A stretch of 64,000 nt of DNA from Cotesia glomerata (Eukaryota > Arthropoda > Insecta > Hymenoptera > Braconidae), in NCBI RefSeq assembly GCF_020080835.1, contig NC_058164.1:22903510-22967509 (forward strand), given 5' to 3'. The notes under the pieces were generated by a model. That model was not told where the DNA came from. It saw only the letters and a list, made by a program, of their open reading frames with translations, and ran no database searches. A program made the translations under genes and the position numbers. Positions 11,908 through 24,047 of this stretch are shown here, in pieces (positions within the stretch are counted from its first letter, which is position 1; each line of letters begins with the position of its first letter).

Positions 11908-14900
11908 TCAAGATGGCAGCACATCCATCTCCAATACACTCTGCCCTCTTCTGAGATCCTCGCTTTTGTTGACCCTTTCCGAATTTCCCTCCCTAATTTT
12001 CTGGTAAATCGCTGACTGGTTTCTGGGTAACGTCGCTATCGGATTTATCGACGTAAGCGTGCCGAGCGGGTTGTCTCTTCCAATTCCGTTCTCAGACTCC
12101 GAGTTGTGTCGTCTTTTACCATCACCACCACCATATCCAGTCCCATTTCTATTCACTAGCTTCTTAGGAATATCCTTGAGCTCTTCATTTTCACAGCAAG
12201 ACACAATTTGCATTGACACTGTATTCCTGTCATTAACCAAGCTAGTCGGATTGAGTGTAACCTCTCTTGCTGACCCAAACTTATTTCCCATTGTCAGTGA
12301 TCTCTTTCCTCCTCCAAGGAACCCTTTTGCAGGTGTCAATGGAACATTTTCCGGAACGAGTTTCTCGATCTTGATTTCAGTGACCGTATTCCGTCTGATC
12401 AAATCCGGAACCGCCGCAGCGTCAGGAGTTGGTGGTTCCTGGGTCAATGGTGGCCACTTGGTGTTCCTGGCCATGTCTCGCTCCAGTGCCAGAAACTTAC
12501 GCTTGGACTTGTCCAAGTTGTGCCAACGATACCGAAGCTTTTCCGAGATCAGATAGTCTATCACCAGATGCTCCACCAGCAGCGCTATCACCAGATTGGC
12601 CGCTCCATACAGCACCAGCCTCACCCTGAAGGACATCTCTGGCGGCATCTTTAGCTCAAACTGGGTCTCCAGCCATTGGAACGGACAGATCGCCAGGTAA
12701 CTGGAGAACAACGACAGCAAAATGAACGAGGCTAGAAGACCGTGATTAGTGAAGATGTTCTTCCGATAAGGATGTCCTTTAGAAAAAGTAGCTGCCAGAA
12801 TGATATACTGCATCGAGCTGATGATAAAGAGCGTGTAGTTTTCATAGCAGGACACATCATCTTTGTCTTCGATCTTCTCGACGTTGAAGGGCTCGTACCA
12901 CACGTTCTGCTTGAGATTACAGTAGCTTAGCACCTGGAAAATCGTAACGATAATCATTTGGCTGGCGATGCTCAGGATCGACGACGTGCTGACCAAACTA
13001 GTCAGTGGTGGATCCTTCACCAGCGGTCCGTCGTAGGCCGCCGTCCTGGGCAGGAAGAACGCGAAGATCGATATGATCAGCAGGTCAATATACAGAAACT
13101 CAAAATCCGTCAGGTTGGAGTCAATCTCGTAAAGAATCATCACTGAAACAAACTGCGTCAAAGAGTAGGCAGCCATGTACTTGAAGATCCCGAAAGAAGT
13201 AACCAAAGCAGCCCGGCCTTCGCGGATCACAGATTGGAGGCAAGAGATGTTGGTCTCCCGACTGGTGAACGGGGAAGCCACTGAAGATTCCGTGTCAGAC
13301 AGAGATATTCCAGTGTGGGCAGCCTTAAGCGCACCACAATCATTAGCACCATCTCCAACCATTGCGACATAGTATCCCAAGCCTTGCAATTCCTGGACCA
13401 GCTGCTGTTTCTGGTCTGGAGACATCCGAGCATAGATAGCTCCCCGAGTCGCGATCTTTGGGATCAACTCAGGATGAAACTGTTTCAAGATCGCCCAGGT
13501 CTTGCCAGTTACTGCAAACACGTACTTGTTGTTCTTGTGGTAGTCATCTAGATAAGCGTTGTCTGGACGAACGAAGGACCGGCTCTCGATCTCCAAAGAA
13601 ACAATACTGTTCAGATCCGTTATCTCGCTGATGCTTGATGGAATTGGAGAGACGTCACTACGGGAAAAGTAGACCTGAGACTGCTGGCCAATTTGAACTG
13701 CAGTCACCTGAATCACTGGCATATCGGACTTGATCATCTCACAATCCCGAGCGACTGACAGCGCAGTGAGGATGTTGTCCCCGGTGACCATCACTGTTTT
13801 TATGCAAGCACGGTTCAGCTCTTCAATTACGGGAGTGGTTTCCAGCTTGAGACGGTTTTCCAGTACTACGAAGCCCAAGAAATTCAACTCGGATTCTGCA
13901 GACTCCCGACTTAGCCGATGGACCTTTGCGTAGGTCAGCTTGTTCAGCGGCTTGTGCCCAATCGCTATCACCCGGTAGCCTTCAGAAGTGTACTCTTGGA
14001 GGACAGACGCAAAGTCTGCTGGGATTGACTCTGGAATCGAGAGGGACTGGATCATCTCGGGACTCCCTTTGCAGTAAAGATCGTAGTGATTGGCGCCCAA
14101 CGTTCTTGTGATGACACTCATTCGCTGCAAGCTGGACGTAAAAGGGAACTGCCTGATGATCCCGATCTCCAGGCCCTGCTCCGCTAACTCTGCATCAGAA
14201 GCCGCCAGGTTGTTCAAGGACATGTTTTCGACCTCGGAGTTAGCGATAGAATTCTGGTGAGCCGGCGAAATTCCGGGCAAAGAGAACTGGTTGAGCAGCT
14301 TTGAGTCCTTGGGTGGACGAACGATATTGGGGAACATCATGGAGAACTTGGTGTTGTCGGAGACGTCGGGTTCTTCGAGGCTCCAGCCAGTAGACTCGAA
14401 CATCTTGAGGTCCAAGGGGTCTCCAACCCGGTTGCCGTCGATGATGGTGATTTCATGGCAGGTGACCATCCCGAACAAGAGTTCCGTGGCTGGTAGGCTG
14501 ACGATATTCTTGACAGGGACAAGGAACTTCCTGTCAGTTGATGGGACGACGCCCCACATGTCGAGGCCGTCTTCAGTAAGGGTCCCAGTCTTGTCGAAGC
14601 AGATGCAGTCGATGGACCCGGAGACGTTGATCGCCCTTGGACTTGTGCAGTAGATCCTGCGCTTCTCCAGGCGGCTTTGGGCGACCAACCGACCTACCGT
14701 CATGGCAGCGGGCAGAGCTGGTGGAACTACTATGGTGATGAGGTCCAGAGCTTCTAGGATAATGTCTCGAGTAGGCAATCCACGAAGGGACTTGGAGATA
14801 GCGGTGTAGATGGCACCCACTACCGCGATACAGGCGAGGATCTCGACGAACTTGTAGGAGTCCTGCTCAAACTTGAAGTCAACTGGCGGGGGGTACATTA

Positions 14901-17900
14901 TTGACCTGACTAGCTCTCCCTTACTGGTGGTGAATCCAGTTCTGATGACCACGGCTAGGACTTTCTCGCCCCCGAAGTACCGGGTCTGGATGACCTTGGT
15001 GCCGCAGAAGAGGGTGTGTCTTGCATGTTCTTTGGTGTCGTAGGTCAGCTCTGAAGAGGAGGGGATCGGGGTTTTGGTCACTGGGACTGACTCGCCGGTG
15101 AGCATGGATTCGTTTAGGATGCAGGTTCCAGTGAGCAGAACTGCGTCACAGGGCATCAGGCAACCGTGGGGAGGGATCACAAGGATGTCGCCGGGGACTA
15201 GACGCTCGGAAGTTATGGAATCTGCTTTACCAGTAGTGCGGTCTCGCATCACTGTCGCGACGTCTGATGAGTGGACTGTTGAGCTGAGCTTCTCTTGGTT
15301 CTATAATCGAAGGTTAGAATTGAGTTGAAAGTGTTTCTTTGTATCCTTGGAGGTATAAATACTCCGAAGAGTTAAATTTATCGAGTTATTAACTTACCCG
15401 ACGGGTTTGGACTACTGCCATCGTTATACCGAAGCAAGACATTGACATGATTGCTAGTCCGTAGTAGTAGTAATCGTCAGCGATCCACAGGCAGAAGCTG
15501 AACAATTGGAAGACGTAAAATGGATTCAGCGCTTCGAGGCACAGCAAATGGAGGAAGCTTTTCAGAGGGATTTTTATCTCGTTGTTGCCGTAAACGCTTC
15601 GCCTGTAATTTCCGCCCTTGCAGTTAATTTTTGAGACCAGGATAAATAAAATTAGTTGAATTTTTTATTTCTCACCTGAGGAATTGCTCCTGAGAACTCA
15701 GTCCCGGCATTTGGTGCAACGTAGACGTAGAAACGCCGAAATCTAGCCCGGCAAGCTTAAGAAACTCCCCGCGTTCGGTGTCCCAGATGTAAACAAGTTT
15801 CTTGCATGTAAACATCAAGATGGAGGACACCTGTCTAAAATGGCCGCTGTGCAAGTGGACCGACAGTTTAAGGGAGTCGTCGATAGTGGTCACTCCGGCT
15901 AGGTCTGTCGAATTCACGCTGCCTGATCCGGTCCACGATTCGTCGATCAGCGTTTCGCTGTCCAGCGCGTTCTTCCTGAAAGTTTTTGGTTTTAGAATAA
16001 AATAGAGGTTTGAGGGTAGATAGAGGGAGTAAGGTTAGGTTCTTACGATACGTCAGCAGCAGTTAGAGTTTTGACTCGTTTGACGTAGTAGTACGCGTGT
16101 TTCCCCAGGAACCGCTCCACAAGCAGCACGGTGTCCGCTTCCTCCAGCGGACATTTTGAGTGAGTCGCGCGCAACATCCAGTGTGGTACCCAGTGGAACA
16201 CTAGCCGCAGGAGACCTCCAGTTGCTATTATTAGAATCCAGGTTATTATTGTGAAAATTTTGCTTCTGCGGTATCTGAAATTAAAGTTTTTATTGGGGGG
16301 GTGAATTTTATTGAAAAATTCTATTTTCTAAGTATTACTACACAGAAAAAAAGTAAATGCGAATCAAGAATATAATTTTTCTTTATACCTCGGTCGAAAG
16401 TACGCATCTTTTGCACCTATTTCGATGCAGAAAGTTAAAGATTCGTGCATTGGTAAAGCTACACATTCGCTCTCTATAACAGCGGGAGCATAAAATGCTT
16501 TCGTTATCGCGACTGACATTAGTCATTTGTTACTAACTATGTTTGGTTTACGCTGATCATTTACGATTGATAGTACAATACAACTTGGTTATATTTCTTT
16601 ATTTCTTCTACATGAAATATTTTATGTATAAATGGAGATATAGATAAAGATATAACTGCCGTAAGAGTGAGTAGATCATCCGATGTAACTTATAACCAGG
16701 TTGTACTGTACTAAGATTCAGTTTGACAGTGACGTGTGTAAAGTGGATCAACTTTATTTAATTAATGAATTATTTAGAAAAATGTACGCAGTAACAACTA
16801 TTTAATTTAATTTTTATTAATTATTGTTAATTTTCAGATAATATGCTCGTTTTTTTTTTTTTTATTTTTAACCGAGAATAATCTTTATTATGTTTGTTGA
16901 ATTCAAGAAATTTCAGTTTTATTTAATCTAAAAATTTTTCAAAAAAAATGTTTGTTAATTATTTTCCATTTGATTTTACATTAATTTTTTTTTATTTGAT
17001 GCCTGCCCCTCGACCAGCAGCACTCGCTTCGCTCGTGCCGCCAATGTCGGGGGAAGGCATCAATTTTTTTTCGATGCAGTACATTAAATATTTTGCGTAC
17101 TTTCGACCGGCTATAAGGAAACATAGTATACACTACACGGGCAGAAGTTTGAGAGTTCTGAACTGCGCGCCGTGATGCCCTCGGCTACGCCTCGGGCATC
17201 ATGGCGCGCAGTGCAGAAATCTCAAACTTTCTGCCCTAATAGTGTAATATACTATTAATTTTTTTGCTATAATAACAATTAACGAAATTATGGTAGCTGC
17301 AAGTTAAGGGATGATGCAACGTTATAGTTCAAAATTCTTCAATGAAAATTCGATGAAAACAATACTCAAGAATTATTTTTGAACAGTTGCATTTTTTTTC
17401 TATTACAGTTATAAAATAATGTAAATTTTTTTGCAAAAAAATTAGGAAAACGGTTGACCCTGAAGGCCATCCCTGAAACTTCCCTCTAATTCCGTACCTG
17501 AGCGCTTAAAATGGCATTTATATGTCGTTTTGAGCTCTTCGAGCTCAAAAAGATAACTTTTCTATGCTTTTGAGCTCTTCAAGCTCAAAAGTTTGATAGA
17601 AGGTTGATAAAACACTATTTTTTGAGTTTTCAAACCACAATAACTTTTGAACGAATTAACCGATTTTCACGTGGTTGGCAGCATTCGACGCAGTTTTTAA
17701 AGCCTTATGAAAAATCTTTAAGTTTGAACTGATCGAACTAGAAATTTCGGAGTAATTTCGAAAAAATTACTTTTTTGGGTTTTCTTTCCTGCCCGATATC
17801 TCTCGAACGAATCAACCGATTTTGACCGGATTAGCGGCGATCAACGAGGTTTTTTGAGGTTAAGAGCTGATTAGTTTTTGAAGTTGATCTATAAAGCCGT

Positions 17901-20900
17901 TCGAAAGTTATTCCAAAAAAACCAATTTTGAAAAAAATTTTTTTTACAGTTTTTTTTTAGATTTTTCGAAATCTATCGGTGCGAATCGATCCAAATTGTA
18001 TTCAAAATCTAAGTTTGGACAAACCCTTTCGAATTGCACCAACCGCGATCGAATCGGTCGAGCCATTCAAAAGTTATGAGAGGTTTACATACTTACACAC
18101 ATACATACATACAGACATAGTGACACCCTCGCGGGGATAGTCAGGGAAGCTTCCTGTGACCCTCAAACGTCGCGATCTGATGAAAACTCGATTTTTGTAA
18201 AACGGGGTAAAACCAATAACTTCCCGATTTTTGAAAATCTGAGATTTTCTTAGCGGGACGTTAAAAATATAAAAATTGACAAAATTTTTATTTAAAATAT
18301 TTAAAAATGTTTATTTTTAGATTTCTTATGAAAAAAAATCAGGTGACCGTGAAACTAAACAATTACTGAAAAAATAATCTATTGTTTGTAATTAATAAGA
18401 TTGTTTAATCTACTGATTATTGCAATTTCAATATCTATACAATGTATACATTTTTTTCAATGTCAAGATTATTATAAACCAGCAAAGAATACGCAATCGT
18501 AATCTGAAAAACTACATTGCGAATTGTGAATGGTAAAAATAACTGAAAACTTGGAGGATAAATTTAAATATTCTTCGTTTATATACATTATTTTAATAAC
18601 AATCGCAATTATTTATTGTTATCATCAGCACTTACGTGATAAATTTTTTTTTATTCCAGTAATATATTGAATTACGAAAGAAACGTGAGTAAACCGCCAA
18701 AGAATTACAATGTCGATACGATACAAAACAATTTACATATTATTATTTTATATTTCTGGATTACTTGTGCGTCATAATGAGATTTGAGTTACATTTTTAA
18801 AAAATTCGATTTTTTTGCTTTTTTATTGAGTATTATATCGAAGATATTTCCTTCAAATTTTCGGTCAATTTAGTTAATAATTTTCCAAATATTTAACAAT
18901 TACCCAAGTGAATTGAGACACCCAAATTGTTAAAAAAACTTTAAAAAAAAACTATACTATAAAACAACAATCTTGCTTAATTTCCTTAAAATTTTGTATT
19001 TTTTGTAATATTGTATATTATTACTCAGAAGCGTTGCAAAAAGTTAAAATTTTTTCTTTTAATTAACATTTTCAACATCATACTTAATATGACTTGTATC
19101 AACTTATACTCAGAACTTTCCCGACTCTACGACAGTGTCGTATCAAAGATGTACACGGAAAAAAAATTAACTTAATTCAAGAGAAAAATTCTTGAACCAA
19201 GACGTTTTCTAATAAAATATTCTAATTAAATCCCCGGCTCGAAATTTTCTCGCCGGAGTCCAGGGTCTTAAACAGGGATTGCATCAAAAATAACAAATTA
19301 TAAACAAAACACTTCATTTTAAATAAATCAAGAAAAAGGAAACCTCTTTATTGGCCTGATCATGTTAATAAACAATATAAACAATATAAGCAAATTAAAC
19401 AGTATAAACAATACATTAGAAACTCTTTTCACACATATTCGCGGTTCAAAGTTAATAACGCGGTTCAAAATCAATAAACAATCTAAACAATATAAGTAAT
19501 ATATACTAATACAATAGAACATTCTATCCAAACATACACGACAGTATTCGCGGATCAAACTCAAAAACGCGGTCTACAAAGCAAAAACTTATTCCCCAAT
19601 AACACCTCCTCCTCCTTACAGGGCGACTAACCGTCAACCCTGAGGGCCCTAAACTCTACCCTGAGAGCAAGTGGAGAGTATCCTCCTCGCTCCCACCTAC
19701 ACGGCTTATGATCACCTACCGTACCTCGGCTGAAGGCCTCGGCACGGGGAGTCGCACTTTCATCCGGTTGGTCCCCGATACTTACCTGGGCCTTGTTCAG
19801 ATTCCAGGTAGAGTATGATCTTCTAGAATTACTTGGTGAAGAGTATTTAACCGAGTAATTCTCCCGAGAAAGAATTGCTTATCAAATTTATTTTCAAAAC
19901 GGAACTTAAGATATTTTTGATATTACTTTACAAACGAGAAATCTTTGCTCTGTCGAGGCTCGCGCAAGCTCATCAATCGTCGAAAATTTTCTAAGTTTTT
20001 ATTTTCCAAACACAATTCTTTAAAATAATAATCGTCATTTCTTTCATTATCTATCCATTCGTCGCTTTCCCATACTAAATCTTGCTTGGGACTTAGAAAA
20101 TATTCGCTTACCTAAATTATTTCTCACAAAATAATAATCGTCATTTCTTTCATTCTCTTTCCATTCGTCGCTTTCCCATACTAAATCTCGCTCGGGACTT
20201 AGAATAATTTGCCAGTCTTTTAAATTCTTTCACAATGATTTTCTTTTGCTCGCTAAACTTGCTCGGCTTTAAATAATTTCTCACACTCTTCAAATTTTCT
20301 AATTTAATCAAAACTTTCAGTAACAATAATATAATATAACTAACTAAATAAATACAATAATTAAATAATAATCACCGCAATAATAACAATAATTGTTTCT
20401 ATTAATTTTTAAGTAATTAATAAAAATAAACTAAAATACTCAAATACAAAAAGTAAAATCTAGGTGAAGGGTAATTGTCTTGAATCAAGACGAAAAATTT
20501 TTGAATCAAGTAAAATTTCCTTAAATCAAGAATTTTTCTACTCAAATCAAGAATATTAAGTTCTTCAAAATTATATACTTGATTTAAGAACATTTTTTTT
20601 TCTGTGTATCTTTTAAATCACTTTGAATTGAATCTATATAAATAAAAATAAAATGCCGCATGTATGTCCACGCATCACTTGAGAACGGCTGGACCGATTG
20701 AGCTAAAATTTTTTTTGTTATCGTCAGAATTGTTAGGAGAAGGTTTGTATGCAAAAAAATTCTTAAAAAATTTTCCCCCAAAGGGGATTGCGGGAGCGTT
20801 AACAATGAATTATTCCGGTTTTTGAACTATAGCTTCTGTAGTTCCCAAATTTGGTAGGAATCTTTTGTAAGAGATATAGAAATAATCTATGAACGAATTT

Positions 20901-23900
20901 TACGATAGCTCGCTCCATAGGGAGTTGCGGGGGTGGATATTGACAATGAAAATTTTTAACTTTCAAATTGTAGATCCTACAGACGTCAAATTTAGGTGGA
21001 GTCTTTCATATGTGATGCGGAAATGATCTAAGAGCGGATTTTACAACCCACCCCTAGTAAGGATTACGGGGGTGGGTGTTAGAATGTTAAGTTTTCATTT
21101 TCAAACTGTAACTTCTACAGACTCCAAATTTAGTAGGAATCTTCGTTTATGATGTTAAGTTCAGCTAAGAGTGGATTTCATCAAATTCTAACCTTAAAAG
21201 GGATTGCGGGGGCGTTAGCCATGAAAATTTCTCATTTCCAATCGATAGTTTTTATGGACTCGAAGTTTTGTTGGAATCTTTTATTTACAATGTAGACATC
21301 ATCTCGAATAGGATCTTACGAAATTCTTCCCCCGCATAGGAGTGCGGAAGTGATAATTGTCAAAAAATTCATATTCTTCAAATACAGTTCCTACAGATAT
21401 AAAATTTAAAGAATCTCAAGAGATACAGGAAATTACAGGGATGGCCTTCAAGGTCAACCGATTTAAATATTTTTCTTAGTCAATGATTAGATTTCAACCA
21501 AAAACGAATTTCGTGATAATTCAATTGATATGTAGGTTGTGTCAGAGTGGTGAGTAGAATGTAAGAAATATTTTTGTTCATAAACTAGGACTTTTTGAGA
21601 CATGAAATTAAGGACATATCTATTAAACTTCAATAACATTTAATAAAAATTTCCTTAGAATAATCGTCTCTTTGGCAGCGGGGAAAAAGTCATTGTAAGG
21701 TTTTCAAAACTTAACATGACATGTAGTTATTCAGTCAACGGACTAAGAATTTTTTATACATGTTATTTTTGCTAATCACATAACTAATTAATTGATTTTA
21801 TGATTGCGGAAATGTAACGGTTGAAAATGAATGCATTTTTCAAACACTTGATTATTAATTTCAAGCCGATTAATAAAATCTATTTATCTATTATCAGTTT
21901 GTCAGTGCGTAAGAACTTTTTGATTGTTATTGTTTCAAAATACCAAGGAGAAGACAACCTGACTAAGGTCATGCCAGTTAATGAGATGTGGGACGAGCTA
22001 TCTCATGTTCAAACCGCACTGACGATCATAAATAAATCGCCAGGCCAGTCGTTGAAAATTTACGGAATCAAATCGGAGTTTCCCTATTTCTTGCATGGGA
22101 AATTATACGTCCTGTGTTCGTGAATCGGAAAACCATCATCTTTATATATTTACGCACCGCAAAAAAAGATAAAAAATGTAGTCCATCAAAAAGCTTTAAA
22201 TTGATTAAGTGTATAACTATGTTGCATTGAATATAAATAAGAATTTTGTATTAAATTTTGACTATACTTTTCACAAATATATGTAGGTGATACGAAGTTC
22301 ACCGGGTCGTCTAGTAAATAAATATAAATACTTTAAAAAAGTCATTTCATTCAAAATTATAATAAAATTCATAGTTTTTGCGTTATAAAATTTGAAAAAT
22401 AATAGAAAAAGAAAAACTTGTAACTCTCAAAACTATATTTTCAAATTTGGTGATCACTCTCATTCAAAAACTGTTCTTAGAATTTTAAAGAACAAAAAGC
22501 AAATACTTTACCCAAGGATTTATTTTTTTTTAATGTCAATTTATTCAACAATAAAGTTTTACTCTTTTTTACAAAATTCACGAGTAAACTATTAGACGCT
22601 GTTATTTTCTCAATTCCCAAAACAACAAATAAAGCTTCGATCTTCGTCCTAAATTTACTATTAATCTAATGATTATTTTTGTTCTATTGATTTTTAATTA
22701 ACTAATAGAGAGATGATAGACACCTTGAAGCACTAATTTAGGAAACTGGCTCCGATAAAAATGGCGATAACTTTGTTCACAATAAATATTTTCGTTCAAA
22801 TCTTTGTTCACTCAATTTGAACTACAACATAATAACTCGATATAACTAATTTTACAAAATAACTATTAATTGGCTTAAAAAAACAAAAAATTATTAAAAA
22901 TTCTCATTTTTTTATACCTTTGACTAACTATTTAATTTCTATATTATACTAAAAAAAAAAAAAAAAAATTAACTTGAATCAAGACAAAAAATTAAATGAA
23001 TCAAAATTTCTGTTTTAAAATTTTTCTACTTAAATCAAGACGATAAAGTTCTTCAAAATTTTTTTAAATATTTTTAATTGGCGTAAAAAAAAAAATATTA
23101 AAAATTCTCATTTTTTCATTCTTCTTATTTCCAAATTTCTTATATTTAAATAATCTACACTGAAAAAAAAGTTTTTTTCCACCCAGGAAATTTTTCCCTC
23201 CAGTAAAAAAAACTGGTATTCCTGTCTGGATAATTCCAAAGTTTTTTTCCTACACTAAAAAGTATATTAGTTTTTAAAAAACTCGGTTTCTTCTTAGCAA
23301 AATACCAAAATGATGTCTTTATAATACTGTGGATCTTTTTTATTATAATTAACAAATTAATAATTATTAATTTAGCAATTATAATTAAATTAAGAAAAAT
23401 GAAATTAATTATAATTAAATTTAAGAAAATTTAATTAATCATAATAATTCAATTTAAAAAAAATTAAATTAATTATTAATTAAATCATTGAAAAATTGAA
23501 TTTTTAATTACGTAAATCCCATTTGAGCAATTTTTTTCGTACCCAAGGATCCATCTAAATTATGATATCAATTGTAATACAGCTAGGTAATTTTTCAATA
23601 AATTATAAATCAGCACAACTTTTCAATGATTTAAGCAAACGAAAAATACCAGTTTTTTTTATATATTAAGAAACGTATATTGGATAAAAATATTTTGTAT
23701 TCTAGGTGGAAAAAAACTTTTTTTCCAGTGTAATAATTTATTTAACATTAAAAGAAAAAAAATTACCCATAAATCTCCATCTGGTCCTCTTGCCCCGGAT
23801 TAATATAATCCACCCCATTTTTAAGCTGAAGGAGTCCGTTTCCCCTGGTACCTGTAAAAAAAAACCCTTGAGTATTTCCTTTACGTTCCAAAATAAAAAA

Positions 23901-24047
23901 AAATCACCCCAAAGTAATCTTACCCTCTAACAACTCTTTTTTTTGCTCAACCTGAGGGTCGACATTTTCCGTAGGTGTACGGTTGCTTAAAGTATTGTAC
24001 GCGTTTCGCGCGAAGCTCAAATTGAGCTTATTCGGTGTAGCCGGCAT
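11908..24047 (-). CDS. ATP13A3: P5B-type ATPase, ATP13A2/ATP13A3-like (six exons)
   Basis: Exons on the minus strand: 24047-23924, 23851-23767, 16274-16047, 15975-15676, 15602-15398, 15300-11908. All have GT-AG ends and the phases agree, giving about 1444 residues. The family are lysosomal/late-endosomal membrane pumps that export polyamines. An N-terminal INPGQEDQMEIYG block spans exons 1-2 and a hydrophobic segment (IFTIITWILIIATGGL) follows in exon 3. Exon 5 encodes a membrane pair. In exon 6, TGES is at about 382, the P5 signature PPALP at about 507, the phosphorylated Asp in DKTGT at about 550, KGSPE at about 725 and GDGAND at about 963. C-terminal membrane segments follow. After the WPP where vertebrate members nearly end there is an extra basic, low-complexity tail of roughly 170 residues. 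Intron 2 is 7.5 kb and full of mobile elements. Which of ATP13A2/3/4 is closest cannot be told here; Drosophila has one such gene (anne boleyn). Confidence 0.93.
16341..17123. repeat. Inverted-repeat region in ATPase intron 2
   Basis: Near the left end, TTTATACCTCGGTCGAAAGTACGCA (from about 16383) pairs with GCGTACTTTCGACCGGCTATAA at about 17095-17116. The left edge resembles the TACACAGAAAAAAA ends of other elements in the window. A small inverted pair (GATGCCTGCCCC at about 16999 and GGGGAAGGCATC near 17050) sits inside. I see no coding potential. Confidence 0.5.
17124..17254. mobile_element. GC-rich 130-bp hairpin element
   Basis: The left arm carries GGGCAGAAGTTTGAGA and CTGCGCGCCGTGATGCCC; the right arm carries GGGCATCATGGCGCGCAG and TCTCAAACTTTCTGCCC. 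The arms pair almost end to end around a tiny loop near 17190. The outer flank AGTATACACTA also matches its partner TAGTGTAATATACT. It stands out as a GC island in AT-rich intron sequence. Confidence 0.75.
17441..18270 (+). repeat. GGTTGACCCTGAAGGCCATCC repeat, copy 1
   Basis: Direct homologue of 28612-29564. Both share the opening AGGAAAACGGTTGACCCT, the middle ATATCTCTCGAACGAATCAA, the block AGTGACACCCTCGCGGG and the end AACTTCCCGATTTTTGAAAA. The copy ends AGCGGGACGTTAAAAAT. The opening contains AACTTCCCTCTAA and the end contains a near-inverse, so the family may have short inverted termini. No frame is plausible. Confidence 0.75.
19152..20608. mobile_element. TACACGGAAAA-ended element with CTTGAATCAAG arms (1.46 kb)
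   Basis: The left end TACACGGAAAAAAAATTAAC pairs with the right end TTTTTTTTTCTGTGTA. The outer ~100 bp at each side are built from ATTCTTGAACCAAG and TTGAATCAAGACG words also seen in at least four other elements here. The interior differs: a GC-richer block (about 19600-19830) and a tandem duplication of about 105 bp (about 20024-20205, GTCGCTTTCCCATACTAAAT repeated). The interior could be a nested insertion. It lies in intron 2 of the ATPase gene. Confidence 0.7.
20633..22315 (+). mobile_element. Degenerate Helitron/Helentron-like element
   Basis: The left end (TCTATATAAATAAAAATAAA, then GAACGGCTGGACCGATT) and the right end (GAAGTTCACCGGGTCGTCTAGT region, 22293-22315) fit the 5' and CTAGT-type 3' ends of insect Helentron elements as I know them. 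The left half holds about five degenerate copies of a ~140-bp unit (GGGATTGCGGGGGCGTTAG at about 20773, 20919, 21060, 21201 and a weaker one near 21340). The right part holds a helicase remnant. It lies in ATPase intron 2, on the opposite strand to the gene. Confidence 0.7.
21940..22200 (+). pseudogene. 3' remnant of a Helitron Rep/Hel helicase
   Basis: The frame reads TIINKSPGQSLKIYG and then FLHGKLYVLCS, followed by a TGA where an Arg is expected, then IGKPSSLYIYAP in the same frame. This order (TINKSQGQSL, HGQLYVACSR, VGKPS, YAP) is the C-terminal end of the PIF1-like helicase of Helitrons. The single in-frame stop plus loss of everything upstream makes it non-functional. It ends a little over 100 bp before the element's 3' terminus, as usual for the family. 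Confidence 0.75.
23158..23730. mobile_element. CACTGAAAAAA-ended element beside ATPase exon 2
   Basis: The left end CACTGAAAAAAAAGTTTTTTT pairs with the right end, which closes in TTTTTTTCCAGTG. Subterminal words GTTTTTTTCC and GGAAAAAAAC also pair. The interior is AT-rich without a frame. It ends only 36 bp from the donor side of ATPase exon 2 (23767), so it lies just inside intron 2. Confidence 0.65.

Noticed and set aside
12059..15328. Many plus-strand frames across the ATPase gene
   Set aside because: They are antisense shadows of the large last exon, with no family resemblance.
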